Assembly: GCA_016169945.1 (NCBI GenBank)
Contig: JADLSH010000113.1
Coordinates: 2,065,001-2,129,000 of the forward strand
Direction of reading: 5' to 3'
Origin: Trachythela sp. YZ-2020
Lineage: Eukaryota > Cnidaria > Anthozoa > Malacalcyonacea > Clavulariidae
DNA length: 64,000 nt
Part shown: positions 45,501 through 57,500 of the stretch, one piece after another
How the letters are laid out: each line of letters starts with the position of its first letter
Position numbering within the stretch: the first letter of the stretch is position 1
Program-made: the position numbers and the translations under genes
The notes under the pieces: generated by a model
What the model was told of the DNA's origin: nothing
The model's input: only the letters and a program-made list of their open reading frames with translations
The model's database searches: none

Positions 45501-48500
45501 GCAGCAATGCGCCATGATGCGCCCCCTCTAATTTGTCACAGGGAAAGTGTTGGGCATTAATGGAGTAACCAGATTATCTACACATGCCTGTTTAACCAAA
45601 CTACCCATTTCACATTTTGGCCATTTGCCCAAGTCCCTTGTTTCGCAATTATTCGTTAAGCTGCGAGGTGCCCTTATACGACCCTTAGGTAGTAAATAGC
45701 TCTCGTCATCCCTAATCGGCTCGTTGAAATGAAATCCAACATGGCTGACAATAATCGTACGCCAACTGTCCTTAATAACTCGAGTTCTAGACATGTTAAA
45801 ACAACAAACTATACACCAAAATACTCCTCGTTGTTCAATGATTCTAGCGAGATACAGCTTGTCTTATAACTCTCCGTATTTCGCAAGATATAAACGAAAA
45901 CGGCACTTCGATGAAATCCACGATAATGCCACCCGAAATGGCAGAATATTTAGCATGACGTAATATCCACGCGTGACTGCACGTTCACAGTAGATAAACA
46001 TGTCTGGTTGACACAGAAAATATATATGCCGCCTTAACTATAACGATTTTAATATATGTATTCAAAATAGGTTTCATGTTAAATTAACACGAAGTTTTCT
46101 ATAGTATCTGTTTGTCTTTATAACATATTAACTTTGCCTTTAATTAATAGGCCTGCTCTGGGACGGTAACTCGCCTTAACTCGCCGCGAGATAAATGACG
46201 ATTTAAGGAAAAATTGGGACTTTTAAGCAATGCAATTTAAGGCGAGATAATGCAAGTTAAGGCGAGTTAAGGCGATTTAAGGAAAATTGGGACTTTTAAG
46301 CGATGCGATTTAAGGCGAGTTGAGGTCCCAGAGCTGAGGCCTGCCTTTATATATAAAGGATTTGTATTTCAAAACCGCGTTACCTATGCTTTGAAGAAGC
46401 ATCTATAAAATTTGTTGCTTCTTACTATTTTTTTCATAGTATCTTTTTGTTTAACTGCTGTTTTATCATATATTATCTTTGTATATTTAATATACAAAGG
46501 ATTTGCATTTCAAGACCCGACTATAACTATGTTTTTACGTAGCGTATATGTTTCAACTTAAGGCCATGTTTCACGAGGCAATTTTTGCTGCAACTTGCAA
46601 CGCAATTTCGGACACAGAGCGATGTTAGGTAAAACATATATTCGCAGAGAAATTGTGAGCATGAATCTCGTTTTACTTTGCCGATATTTTTCTTACTAAA
46701 ACATGCCCAGAAGACAACAAAGACACCGGAATGAGAATGATAATATCGGTGAAGTGAAACGCGAGCCATGTTCACTGTTTTTCTGCGCGTACATTTCTAC
46801 ATAACATGGCTCTGTGCAGAAATTGCGTTGCAATTAAGTTGCAGCAAAAATTACACCGTACAATAAGTTTACTTCTCATCTCTATGTCACACACAACGTC
46901 AGCACACAACGTCAGCACACAACGCGCAAAAACTCACCAACCATGACTGATACTATTATAATCCTGTATCTTCTACTGCAGGCACTTTTGCTTTATGGCT
47001 ACGGACAGACATTCCTATGTTCTGGAGCTCTTGTACATCCATCTTGGGTGCTCACCGCTGCTCATTGCATCAGAAATAGGTAAGAATCATATCTAGAATA
47101 TAAGCAAAAGGGTATCAATATTATTTTTACATAAAACTAAACCAACTTTATTTACACTGGATAGATCTATCAATTCCAAACTGTTCTCCTTAGAGGTCCA
47201 GTAAAGGACATATCTTATTGATCCAGTGTTACTGCAGGAGGAAACCTATTTATACTGAATAGCTCTATCAATTCCAAACTGTTCTCCTTAGTGGTCCAGT
47301 AAAGTGCATATCTTATTGATCCAGTGTTACTGCAGGAGGAAACCTAAACTAAACTAACTTTATTTACACTGGATAGCTCTATCAGTTCCAAACTGTTCTC
47401 CTTAAAGGTCCAGTAAAGGACATATCTTATTGATCCAGTGTTACTGCAGGAGGAAACCTAAACTAAACTACCTTTATTTATACTGGATAGATCTATCAGT
47501 TCTAAACTGTTCTCCCTAGAGGTGCAGTAAAAGCCATCCCTTATTGATCCAGGGTTACTACAGAAGGAAACCTAAACTAAACTAACTTTATTTATACTGG
47601 ATAGCTCTATCAGTTCTAAACTGTTCTCCCTAGAGGTCCAGTAAGGGTCATCTCTCTTATTGATCCAGTGTTACTGCAGGAGGAAACCTAAACTAAACTA
47701 ACTTTATTTATACTGGATAGCTCTATCAGTTTTCCCTAGAGGTCCAGTAAGGATCATTCCTTATTGATCCAGTGTTACTACAGGAGGAAACCTAAACTAA
47801 ACTAACTTTATTTATACTGGATAGCTTTTTCAGGTTTAAACAATTCTCCCTAGAGATCCACTAAGGTGCATTCCTCACTGATCCTGTGTTACTACAGGAA
47901 AAAAACCTAAACTAAACTAACTTTATATATACTGTATAGCTCTATATGTTTTAAACGGTTTCAAATTCGTCCGGTCTCGTATTAACAAAGTTGAACTTTT
48001 TTATCCCACCAACTATCAACCCACAGGTCACCCAAAATGTACACAGTTCGTTTGGGAGATTTTGATCGTCTGAGATATGAAGGACGAGAACAAACCATTG
48101 AAGTCGAGAAAATCATCGCGCACCCCCAACACGAATACCCAGTGGCCAGAAATAACGATCTGGCATTGATCAAGCTTAAGACACCAGCTAACCTGACCAA
48201 CTGGGTCGGGACAGTGTGCTTGCCTACTGCAGAGGACTATTTGCATAAGGATTTGAACTGCTATGCCACAGGTAGGTGTTGCTGATCTTCAATAGACAAT
48301 TTGCATTATAGATGAATTTTTTATCTAGGCCAAAAAAAAATTATTGTTGGAAAGATTCGGCCCAAATGTGGTAGGAATTTCCACACGTAATACAAAAGTA
48401 TACAAAATTTGCAAACTTTGCAAGGCTATATTTTCCGCATTTTACAACATTTCGCAAGCAAACTTTGCAATTTTACTAATCTTATTATGTTCTTTGTAGC

Positions 48501-50261
48501 TGTTGTGATTGATTCCCTTCTCCTTGCTTGCCTAGAACAAAATTTAGTCTATAATGCAAATTGTCTATTGATCAGGAAGGAAGCATTGATGGCAGATGTG
48601 GTTAGATAAATCTTATGTCTATCGATTCTATTTCTCCCGCCACTTTAGGCTGGGGACGAACCAAGCGAAGTTATACATATTCAAGAAAGCTGCAACAAGC
48701 ACATGTTCCCCTCGTGACCAAAGCCAAATGTCGACAGCGAGCAAACCGTTGGTATAGATATAGATATTGGCATTCAAGTAAGTGCAGAGTACTTGGAAAC
48801 AGGGTTCGAATTAACGGGTGTGCAATGTGCAATTTGCACATCGTTGTGGCCAAAATAGTGAAAATTGCATATTAACAAAACTTGCAAATCGATTTTCTTC
48901 TCTAATTCGAACCATGCTTGCAAACAATGAAGGTTGTCATAGACAATAGTCAAATATACAATATGAGCGCTAAATGAATGATGGGAATAATCATAGTTTT
49001 AAATATTAAAGTTTAACACGTCAGTAGTAGTGCTTCCACTTTCCAAAATGAATATTTGATCGAAATATCCTTCAAAAAAGATTGAAATTTCCTTCAAAAA
49101 GTTTGGTGAAATCTCGCACAAATTAGCATATCATTAATTACAGTGATTGTAGTGTGGTTGTCATGTGCGGTTGTGCGATGCATCGCACAAATTAGCATAC
49201 CATGACTTACAGTGATTGTGGTGTGGTTGTCATGTGCGGTTGTGCGATGCATCGCACAATTAGCATACCATGACTTACAGCGATTGTAGTGTGGCTGTCA
49301 TGTGCGGTTGTGCGACGCATCACACAAATTAGCATACCATGACTTACAGTGATTGTAGTGTGGTTGTCATGTGCGGTTGTGAGATGCATCGCACAAATTA
49401 GCATACCAGTGAAACCACTGTCAGTAGCCTCGTGAGAATACAAATGGCTACTGAGATACTACATTTGTATTCCCACGAAGCTACTGACGTGTTAAACTTA
49501 TTTAAAACTATGATTATTCCCATCATTCTTTTAGCGCTCACATATTGTACATTTGACTATTGTCTATGACAACCTTAATTGAAATAGCTGTCTACTTGAT
49601 ATGTCCACGCTTTCTGGTCATGCAGCAATTTACCAATAGAATAAGTCACAAGCTTAAACGATAAGTCAAACAGCGATTGATTAAACCGAAATGTTGTTGA
49701 TCGGAGCTTCTAAAAGCCCGTGGTCTGATGTCACACACACACTCTCTCTAGATAACGATCTTTCTCTCTCATTCAGATGTTCAACAGATCACAGACGAGA
49801 TGTTATGTGGTGGAGACGATACGACAGGAGCCAGCACGTGTATGGGGGATAGTGGTGGACCCTATGTCTGCAGGAACCCGCAAGGATACTGGGTGTTGCA
49901 GGGGATCACAAGTTGGGGATCACGGACATGCCGTGTTAGTGACAGATATAGCGTGTTTAGCAAGGTAACTGTTTGCTTGCTTGCTTGTTTCTGCGCGCAG
50001 GGTAACGACTCCATCATCCCCTAATATTGTTGTTGACGTTTTTGTTGTTGTTTACTATTTACGCATTTTCCTTTACTATAATAGGTACGATTGTTCACAT
50101 CATGGATTGAGCAAGTCATGAACCGTACGGACGATCCCGAGGGCACGACAAGTTCCGACGCCGGACCGAAGATCACCACGACAGCCGAAGAGAGGCTGGC
50201 ACTTACACAGCTACTTCGACAGTGGCTTCGAAGATTATTGAACATGACCAGGTCGGGCTAA
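42571..50261 (+). CDS. Secreted chymotrypsin-like S1 serine protease
   Basis: Seven exons, 42571..42661, 45357..45448, 46982..47079, 48027..48271, 48649..48777, 49777..49964 and 50085..50261, join in consistent phases to 339 residues. A signal peptide (MTGCGQYIICLSLVIIGAAF) is followed by a zymogen Cys (QCGKSNPSG), activation site KR-VVSGH, LTAAHC histidine, NNDLALIKL aspartate and TCMGDSGGP serine. The S1 base is Ser with Cys-Met before the catalytic Gly-Asp-Ser, as in chymotrypsin. A C-terminal extension of about 45 residues (Thr/Asp-rich, then RLALTQLLRQWLRRLLN, an amphipathic basic helix) goes beyond the protease fold. Exon phases mirror the upstream lectin-protease gene, so the two are tandem paralogues, but this copy has no lectin exon and has one extra phase-0 intron before the last exon. 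Confidence 0.92.
42662..43767. other. Protease intron 1, first part
   Basis: AT-rich intron sequence with no recognisable exon. In particular, no SUEL-lectin exon is present between the signal-peptide exon and the activation-site exon. Confidence 0.5.
43768..44260 (-). pseudogene. Non-LTR retrotransposon fragment (reverse transcriptase C-terminus)
   Basis: On the minus strand, frames with stops between them read LPLFDYADIIWGD, then DALNKLSWKNLA and LYLYKCKNF...FHNYNTRT. Their order and spacing match the C-terminal tail of LINE-type pol proteins (LxxxDYAxxxW ... LxWxxL ... NYNTR). Multiple stops and the absence of the catalytic YxDD region show a dead, truncated copy in the intron of the serine protease. 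Confidence 0.6.
44514..44762 (-). pseudogene. Possible second LINE fragment
   Basis: The frame ends MGQNPKTNLFQLQKDAAFRLL, reminiscent of the W(G)xxxxxNLxxLxxLQKxAxRxI segment of non-LTR pol proteins. It lies 5' (on the minus strand) of the fragment at 43768-44260 and may belong to a related dead copy. The evidence is short. Confidence 0.3.
46157..46334. repeat. MITE-like element with internal tandem repeat
   Basis: The ends TCTGGGACGGTAACTCGCC and GGCGAGTTGAGGTCCCAGA are near inverted. Inside, the block GATTTAAGGAAAA.TTGGGAC..TTTAAGGCGAG occurs twice. Confidence 0.75.
46560..46856. repeat. Foldback MITE in protease intron 2
   Basis: GGCAATTTTTGCTGCAACTT..GCAACGCAATTTC pairs with GAAATTGCGTTGCAATTAAG..TTGCAGCAAAAATTAC. 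The element is about 300 bp and ends about 125 bp before the catalytic-His exon. Confidence 0.8.
47158..47950. repeat. GGTCCAGTAA minisatellite array in protease intron 3
   Basis: About seven head-to-tail units of roughly 115 bp. Each contains AAACTAACTTTATTTATACT, GGATAGCTCTATCAGTT, CTGTTCTCC.TAGAGGTCCAG and TTATTGATCCAGTGTTACT, CAGGAGGAAACC. Orientation is opposite to the LUC7L and 50450 arrays. Confidence 0.92.
48925..49575. repeat. Foldback element enclosing a ~60-bp tandem array
   Basis: The arms at about 48925-49035 and 49480-49575 are inverted (AAGGTTGTCATAGACAATAG, AGTCAAAT.TACAATATG, GAATGATGGGAATAATCATA, AACACGTCAGTAG). Between them are five units of ATTAGCATACCATGACTTAC...GTGTGGTTGTCATGTGCGG (about 49120-49410), followed by an AGTAGCCTCGTGAGAATAC hairpin. 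It lies in protease intron 5. Confidence 0.88.
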
Positions 50262-50449
50262 TCGCAACTTAAACTATTGAATTTTAGCTTAACTAATAGA
50301 TTATCTACTATGGTTACATCTTTATTAAATTTCATTCGTTATATCATATTTGTGTATTGAAGATTGCGTTGATTCTGCTTTGTTATTGGCTTTTAAAAGT
50401 AACAGTCGATTTCGGGTGCTATGGCCTTTTCATGTAGTGACACTTGTCG

Positions 50450-50995
50450 ATGGATCAAGAAGGCTTACTGGACCTCGTGGAAGAACAGTTTAGAACTGAT
50501 AGAGCTATTTACTAAAAATACAGTTTAATTTAGGTTTCCTCCTGTAGTATAACATTGAACCAACAAGAGATGACCTTTACTGGACCTCTAGGGAGAACAG
50601 TTTAGAACTGACAGAGCTATCCAGTATAAATAAAGTTAGTTTAGTTTAGGTTTCCTCCTGTAGTAACACTGGATCAATAAGGGATGGCCCCTACTGGACC
50701 TCTAGGGAGAACAGTTTAGTACTGATAGAGCTATCCAGTATAAATAAAGTTAGTCTAGTTTAGGTTTCCTCCTGTAGTAACGCTGAACCAACAAGGGATG
50801 TCCTTTACTGGACCTCTAGAGAGAACAGTTTGAAACTGATAGAGCTAAGTCCCTCACTATAGATCCCTGACCAGTTTACAACTGATAGAGCTATCCAGTA
50901 TCAATACAGTTGGTTTAGTTGATGTCTCCGTACTAGACCTCTAGAGAGAACAGTTTAAAACTGGTAGAGCTATCCAGTACAAATATAATTTAGTT
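50450..50995. repeat. GGTCCAGTAA minisatellite array downstream of the protease
   Basis: About five units, the first ones regular (CTGGACCTC..GAAGAACAGTTTAGAACTGA, GTTTAGGTTTCCTCCTGTAG) and the last ones shortened. It occupies most of the convergent gap between the protease and PRPSAP. Confidence 0.88.
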
Positions 50996-51047
50996 TTAAT
51001 ATTAAATTTACTCGAACTAACAACAATTTCCAAAGCATTTACCTTAA

Positions 51048-51543
51048 CTAGTCCTGTAAGGGCACATTTCGGAATAGATAAGACATTGATTCTCCATTAT
51101 GGATACGTCTCACAGCCTCGGCAAGTAACAGACTAACATCAATAGTTCTTATTTTACTACATTGGATCTTCTTGGTTTCATGTTCAACCGTGTTTGTCAC
51201 GACGATCTAACAACAAAATAATGTCTGTTAAATGATGGAGATTGTTTCATCATGTATCGATCATCACTAGATGTCATCAATACGTTAATTACCTCATCAA
51301 TAAGGGAATCTTCTATTAATCTGACACAATCACCAGATAAGATGCCATGTGTCACCATCACATATACTTTATATGCACCTCTCTCTTTGAGTATGGCTGC
51401 CGCGTCTGCAAATGGCTCGACACTGTCGATTATATCGTCCTGAAAATGAAGAGCAAACAAAAATATCAGACTTGTACCAATGCTGTTTCAACAACTTGTT
51501 ATTAGGATATGTTCGCACTGCTTGTTCCTAGCTTGTTGACAAG

Positions 51544-51575
<32 letters not shown>

Positions 51576-54500
51576 CATACATACATACATACATACATAC
51601 ATACATACATACATACATACATACATACATACATACATACATACATACATACATACATACATACATACATACATACATACATACATACATACATACATAC
51701 ATACATACATACATACATACATACATACATACATACATACATACATACATACATACATTATTCAGTTCACTTCCCATTGGGGCTTTTCAGTGACCGATTA
51801 CATCATGTATCTCGCTTACCTATATTACGTACACTACAGTAAAACCCCGCGTATAAGAACCTAGAATTTAAGAACCTGTTAGGCTAAAATTTCTTATTTA
51901 GACCCCCTTTAAATAAGAACCTGCTTAGGCTAGAATTTCAAAGCAGGTTCTTATTTTATCAAATACTTATTTTATCAAATAGAGTCAAAACACTATTACC
52001 TATTATTAACACAAAGTAAGTAAAAATGACCCAAAACTCTAGAAATACCATTAAAAAAATAACATGTCTATATGAACACGACAACAAATAACTGTATTTC
52101 AGTGAAAAATATTACATATAATGATACAAAGCAATGTATTCCAGCATAAATGCATCAGACTGTTTAGATCAAGAATATTATTGACAGCATTGCAATACCT
52201 GTACATCAGTCAACTGTGTTGATTATAATTCAAGACTGGCACTTCTTGATGTCACTGACGTTATAAAGGTCTTCAACAAATTCACTTTTGCTTAGCCTTC
52301 TCAGAAGCCTCTCGAGGTACTGTTTACTTCCCACAAGTCTATAGTCAACAGGAAATTCGAGGCCTTTTCCATGTCCTGCATTGTATCGATGACCAATACA
52401 CTCAGCTTCCACTTCCCCACCATCATCCAGAAACTTGTTAAATAGTTTTGAAAGTTCTATGGGTACATGCCCAACAGTGTGCATTTCCTGGTTCTTTACA
52501 GCAACAGCGTATTTGTCGTGTTCATTGCTTTCTTCAATTTCGCACCACAAGATCTCCCCAACACTAACGGTTATTTCCTTGAAATATGCATGGTAGCCGC
52601 GAACACTTGCTTCAATGTACACTTCATACTCTGCCATGACTAATCCACAGAATATCAAGCTTCACTTTGTAAGTTAACAAGCACAAACGACAGAAACGTC
52701 AACGAAAATTTGCTTGCCGCACTTTGAGTTTATAAAAAATGGAGGCGAATCTTTCAAAACCGCTGACCGTTGGATTGTTGAGCCATCTTCCTAGCGCCAG
52801 GCTGCTGTGAGCACAATGACAAACCCACGGCCACAATTCATCACAAAACCTCAACTCGTGAAAGAAAGATGGAATGGGTGTCAAGAACGTTGATACCTGG
52901 GGTTGGAAACTCCCCAGATGAGAAAGTTATCTTTGCTGATAATGTTGGTTTCCAGCAGGATAAGGAATTCCATCAAGTTTGCAGGAAGAAAATGAATGCA
53001 GTTGTTTATCTTCTCCCAGAAAACCACACCGACAAAGTGCAGCCCATAGATGCTGGATGTGGAAAAATGATGAAAACAAAAATAGGAGAGGCAATGGAAA
53101 GATGGCTGGAGGAAGACGAAAACTTAGAGATGTGGCATGATAAGCTAAGTGCCAAAAAGAGAAGAATCCTAATGACAAAATGGACCGCTGCAGCTTGGAA
53201 GGAACTTTCAGCTGATCAATTGTTGTTCAAGAGATTGTTTCAGAAGACTGGCTGCCTTATTACAGCTGATGGCTCTGATGACAGTAGCATTAGACCCCAA
53301 GGACTGGAATCTTATGAGTTTTAGCCTTTTGCATTATACAACCGATGAGGACACAGACTTGACTGACTTGTGCATACAGGTATGTTGTGATTTAAATTTA
53401 TCTCTTCTTCAGTTTTTCCATTCTCTTTTATTCCAAATTTGGTTACTGGCATACCCAAACAATACAATGGCTAAACCTGAACAAGAGATAAATTTCAACC
53501 AAAACATGTATATACTAATATACTGTATATATTTTTACATTTTAAAATGCTACGTTTTGTTTAAGTTGTAAGTTTCATTTGGTATAGCTTTAATTAGTGC
53601 ACATAGGGTTAGTATGAGTACATACATTGTCATTTTTAGAGAATTTGTGCAAAATTTATATAAATAATATACCACACCTACAAAAAATGAGTCGCTTTTT
53701 CTTATTAAAATAAGAACCTATTTTAAGAACCGGTTTAGCCTAATTTCTCGGTAAGCACCATTCATATAAGAACCTGTTTAGGCTAACGTGGAAAATCTAG
53801 GTTCTTATACGCGGGGTTTTACTGTATCTATTTTACAACAATTGTTATATTACTTTCCTAATCTGCCCGGAGAAAACCCACGACTTTCGGCAGAGCGTTG
53901 ACTTACTCTTTTCACACGAGTGTGATGAGTAAAGTCCTCAGCGAGAATCGAACTCAAGACTCAGAGGTGAAAGGCGCTTGCTCTGACGACTGCGCCACCG
54001 AAGCCACACTTGTTGACAACTTGTTGACTCAACAGACTTGTTACAAGTTGTTCCAACAACTTGTTATCGTCCTGCGATTCAAAAACTTGCTAACAATTAA
54101 GTTGTGAGTGACAACTTATTGACAAGCTTTCTACAAGTCAGTTGCGAACACATCTTGTTGAAATAATGCGATACGCGTGTGTAGTTTAGAATTGAGTAAA
54201 ATATCGATCGGGATTTGCGGCACAGTGGTTGGTAGAAGTGCCGATTCTTGCAGTAAGCAGTTGTCTGATTATAATTATATCTCAGTCATATATAGAAAGA
54301 GTGCCTGTGAAATCACAATGATATTTCTTGGCATTTTGAACAACTTACAATAATAATGGCGATTTTTCCCCCGACATCACCAACAACATTCATAGGTGGT
54401 TTTTCTTTAGGCAACAAACCTAGAAATGAAAGACGTTTCGAATTATCCAAAGTGTCCACGGGTACACATGCAAAAATCTCGCATCTTGTCAACAAGATGT

Positions 54501-57500
54501 GTTCGCAACAGGCTTGTAGCAAGCTTGTCAACAAGTTGTAACAATGTTGTCATTTTATCAAGTTGTTAAAGGTTGTCACTCACAACTTGTCAACAAGTTG
54601 TTGAATTGCAGGACGATAACAAGTCGTTGGAACAACTTGTAACAAGTCTTGTAGCAACGAGCCAATGACAACTTGTCAACAAGCTGGGAAAAGGAATGTA
54701 AACACATCCTGATAAAAAGTTGTATTAAATATTATCATTCTTTTTGCAAACTCTCGTTTGCCAATTATCATCTTCGTTTAACCAGGACTCAATACATACC
54801 TATACCAGTCAGGTTGCCAGGTATTGGATATGCGAAGGTTTTCTTCTGTGAGGGTGGTGGTGACGTTCTACCATCACATATCTCACTCTCTGCCTCCTGT
54901 CTCACACCATGGATGACAGCAAGTCCCAAGTGAAGACGTTCCGCGAATGATGTTGCGCTATACAAGTAAAAAAATCAACAAGGTATAATTACCAATGTTG
55001 TGCTGCACATATCACATGCTTTTTCCTTTTTTCCAACAACCTTGCAGCAACCTTGCAATCGTTTTGGTGGTTTGGAGGACTTGGTTGGGGCAATAATCGC
55101 CAGCAAATTAAGCATAATTAAACTACCTGGCAATGGGAAAGAGCTCGTGCTTTTTAAGCAAGAACTATCTCAAATAATTAAGCCATGTTTTCTATAATAT
55201 ATCTATCTATATATATACATATTATATAGGTAATATATTTATGACTTACACTATTTTTAGGGGGGGGGGGTTAGCCCCTGTGCAAAATGTTACAGGGGCT
55301 CGCCCCCTCCCCCAGCCCTTGTGGTTTCCCTCCCCCAGCCCCTGTGGTTCCCACGCCAGTGAAAATACCTACCGTGATGCCGCTTGAGGATTTTTGGAGA
55401 CAATCACTGCATTCCTGTAATCTGGGATCTGAAAAATATTTGCAAAATAAATACATTTTGTTGTCATTATCTAAGAAAGATGATTATTCATGGCTAAAAC
55501 ATATGTTATTGTAAATTCTTAATCTAATTCAGCTCAGTTTTGGCTGTAATTTTGTAGAATTATTAAACTATCTATCTATCTATTTAAAATACCTCTTGAA
55601 TGTATTGCACAATAAAAGGAGAAGCTCTGAGATTATCCACTGGACATTTGAAGAAACCCTGAATCTCCTTCGAATGCAGGTCCATTGTGATTAACCCTGT
55701 AAGTCCTGAAAAAGTCAATAGAATTTAAATCTTGATTAATATAGTTACATTAAGAAATGAGAAAAATTACAGAATTTAAATCTTGATTAATATAGTTACA
55801 TTAAGAAATGAGAAAAATTACATGGAGATATGTGGACTAATAGAGCACTCACTCAACAGCAAGGATGATAACAAGTTGTTGAAGCAACTTGTAACAAGTA
55901 CTGTTGAGTCAACAACCTTATTTATAGCAAGTTGTCAACAAGCCATTCACAACTTGTCAACAAGCTGGAAACAAGCAGTGCGAACACATCCTGATAACAA
56001 GTTGTTGAAACAGCATTGGTACAAGTCTGCAGGTTTGTTAAAACTTGTGCGTTTCTACTTGTACACACGTAAAAACGCACAAATTGTAACAAGTCTGCAA
56101 ACAAGTTGTTACAAATCTGTTCACAAGCTGTCAACAAGTTGTCTTCGCACTGCTTGTTCCCAGTTGTTGTAACAAGTTTGGAACAAGCTGTTAACAACTT
56201 GTAACAAGCTTGATGGCAATATCAGACTTGTTACAAGGTTGTTCTAACAGGTCTGTCACAGCCATGATACAACAAGAATGTTACAAGGTTGACAACTCAA
56301 GGTTGTAACAATATTGTTATATCAAGCATGTAACAGACTTGTTGGAACAACCTTGTAACAAGTCTGATAATGCCATCAAGCTTGTTGCTATTTGTTAACA
56401 AGTTGTTCCATACTTGTTGACAACTTGGGACAAGCAGTGCGGTGACAACTTGTTGACAGCTTGTTGGCAGACTTGTTACAAGATATGAGATTTTTGCGTG
56501 CGTACCTGAAACGACCATTATCAACCACAACAAAAACAGTTAAGAACATATCTTAACCACCAACCTGCACCACATAATAAATCGGCTACCAGCCGTGATG
56601 GTATCGATCCTCGATTTCTCATTTTACTCTGTTTGGAATAAGGTAGATACGGCAGGACCCCAATGATCTTGTTTGCCGAGGATGTCTTGCATGCATAACA
56701 CGTGATCAATAATTCCATCAGTGAGTCATTCACACTCATGTTTTCTCTGGGAGGAAAATTGAATAAGTATTCCTTTGGAATTGTTTTGTTTTGTAGAATA
56801 TACAACGCTTACATATTTGGCAAAACTTTCGATGGGTAAGCTAGCCTGAATCGAACATCTTATTCTTGTGAACATCTGAGCATGTGTTTATTGTGTTTAT
56901 CACTCTGAGGTGGACGGCCGGAAAGCCTTACAACCCAGTTGACAAAGGTTCTGAGTGTTAGTTAGTTAGTGGTTAGTGTCTAAGGGTTAGTTTTTAGCGA
57001 GGGAGGAAAACCAGAGTACCCGGAGAAAAACCCTCGAAGCACAGGAGAGAACCAATCAATCTCAACTTACATGAGTTTATCAAGCGCAGGGAAGTTACTC
57101 AACCTGAGTAAATCCCTGCCCTCAACCTGCTGTATAGCCTGCTTAACTCAGAGGTAAGGGACAGAACGCTAACTGCGCATCAGGACACCGGCCGTAAGGG
57201 ACAGAACGCTAACCGCATCTGCCACTCATGCTTCATTTCTTTCGTTGTGTAAGTCTGAATCAAAAGTTCCTTGTGAACATCTGAGCTTACGGATCAAAAG
57301 CTTTGCCACAAATGATAGGCTTGGTGTTTTTCAGCAAATTATTTGATGACAGAGTGGTTATTACATGAGCTTTTCACCTCTTTGACTGGGGTTTGATTCC
57401 TGTAATATGTGGAACTTTTTCTGATTATAAGTTTGCCATGCAGTCTCATATGAGAAGAGTACTTCCAGTTTGAAGTAGGGTTGTTCAGAGTCCTCCGGTT

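Larger units (their letters stand above)
51837..53824. mobile_element. Pogo/Tigger-type DNA transposon with HIRAN passenger ORF
   Basis: The 1988-bp element has perfect terminal inverted repeats of at least 28 bp, starting CAGTAAAACCCCGCGTATAA, and is flanked by TA on both sides (51835-51836 and 53825-53826). Subterminal AAGAACCTGTTTAGGCTAA-type motifs repeat at both ends. It carries the C-terminal part of a pogo-type transposase (plus) and a HIRAN-domain ORF (minus), arranged divergently. It lies in intron 9 of PRPSAP. Confidence 0.92.

Noticed and set aside
49111..49410. CRISPR-like array of regularly spaced repeats
   Set aside because: Units are contiguous and nearly identical with no variable spacers, in a eukaryotic intron: a minisatellite.
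51502..51793. Several long ORFs of repeating MYVC or HTYI on both strands
   Set aside because: They are translations of the (CATA)n microsatellite, whose 4-base unit leaves several frames open.
53940..54008. Functional tRNA gene
   Set aside because: A and B boxes are recognisable but no cloverleaf with paired acceptor ends forms, and a SINE-type tail follows.
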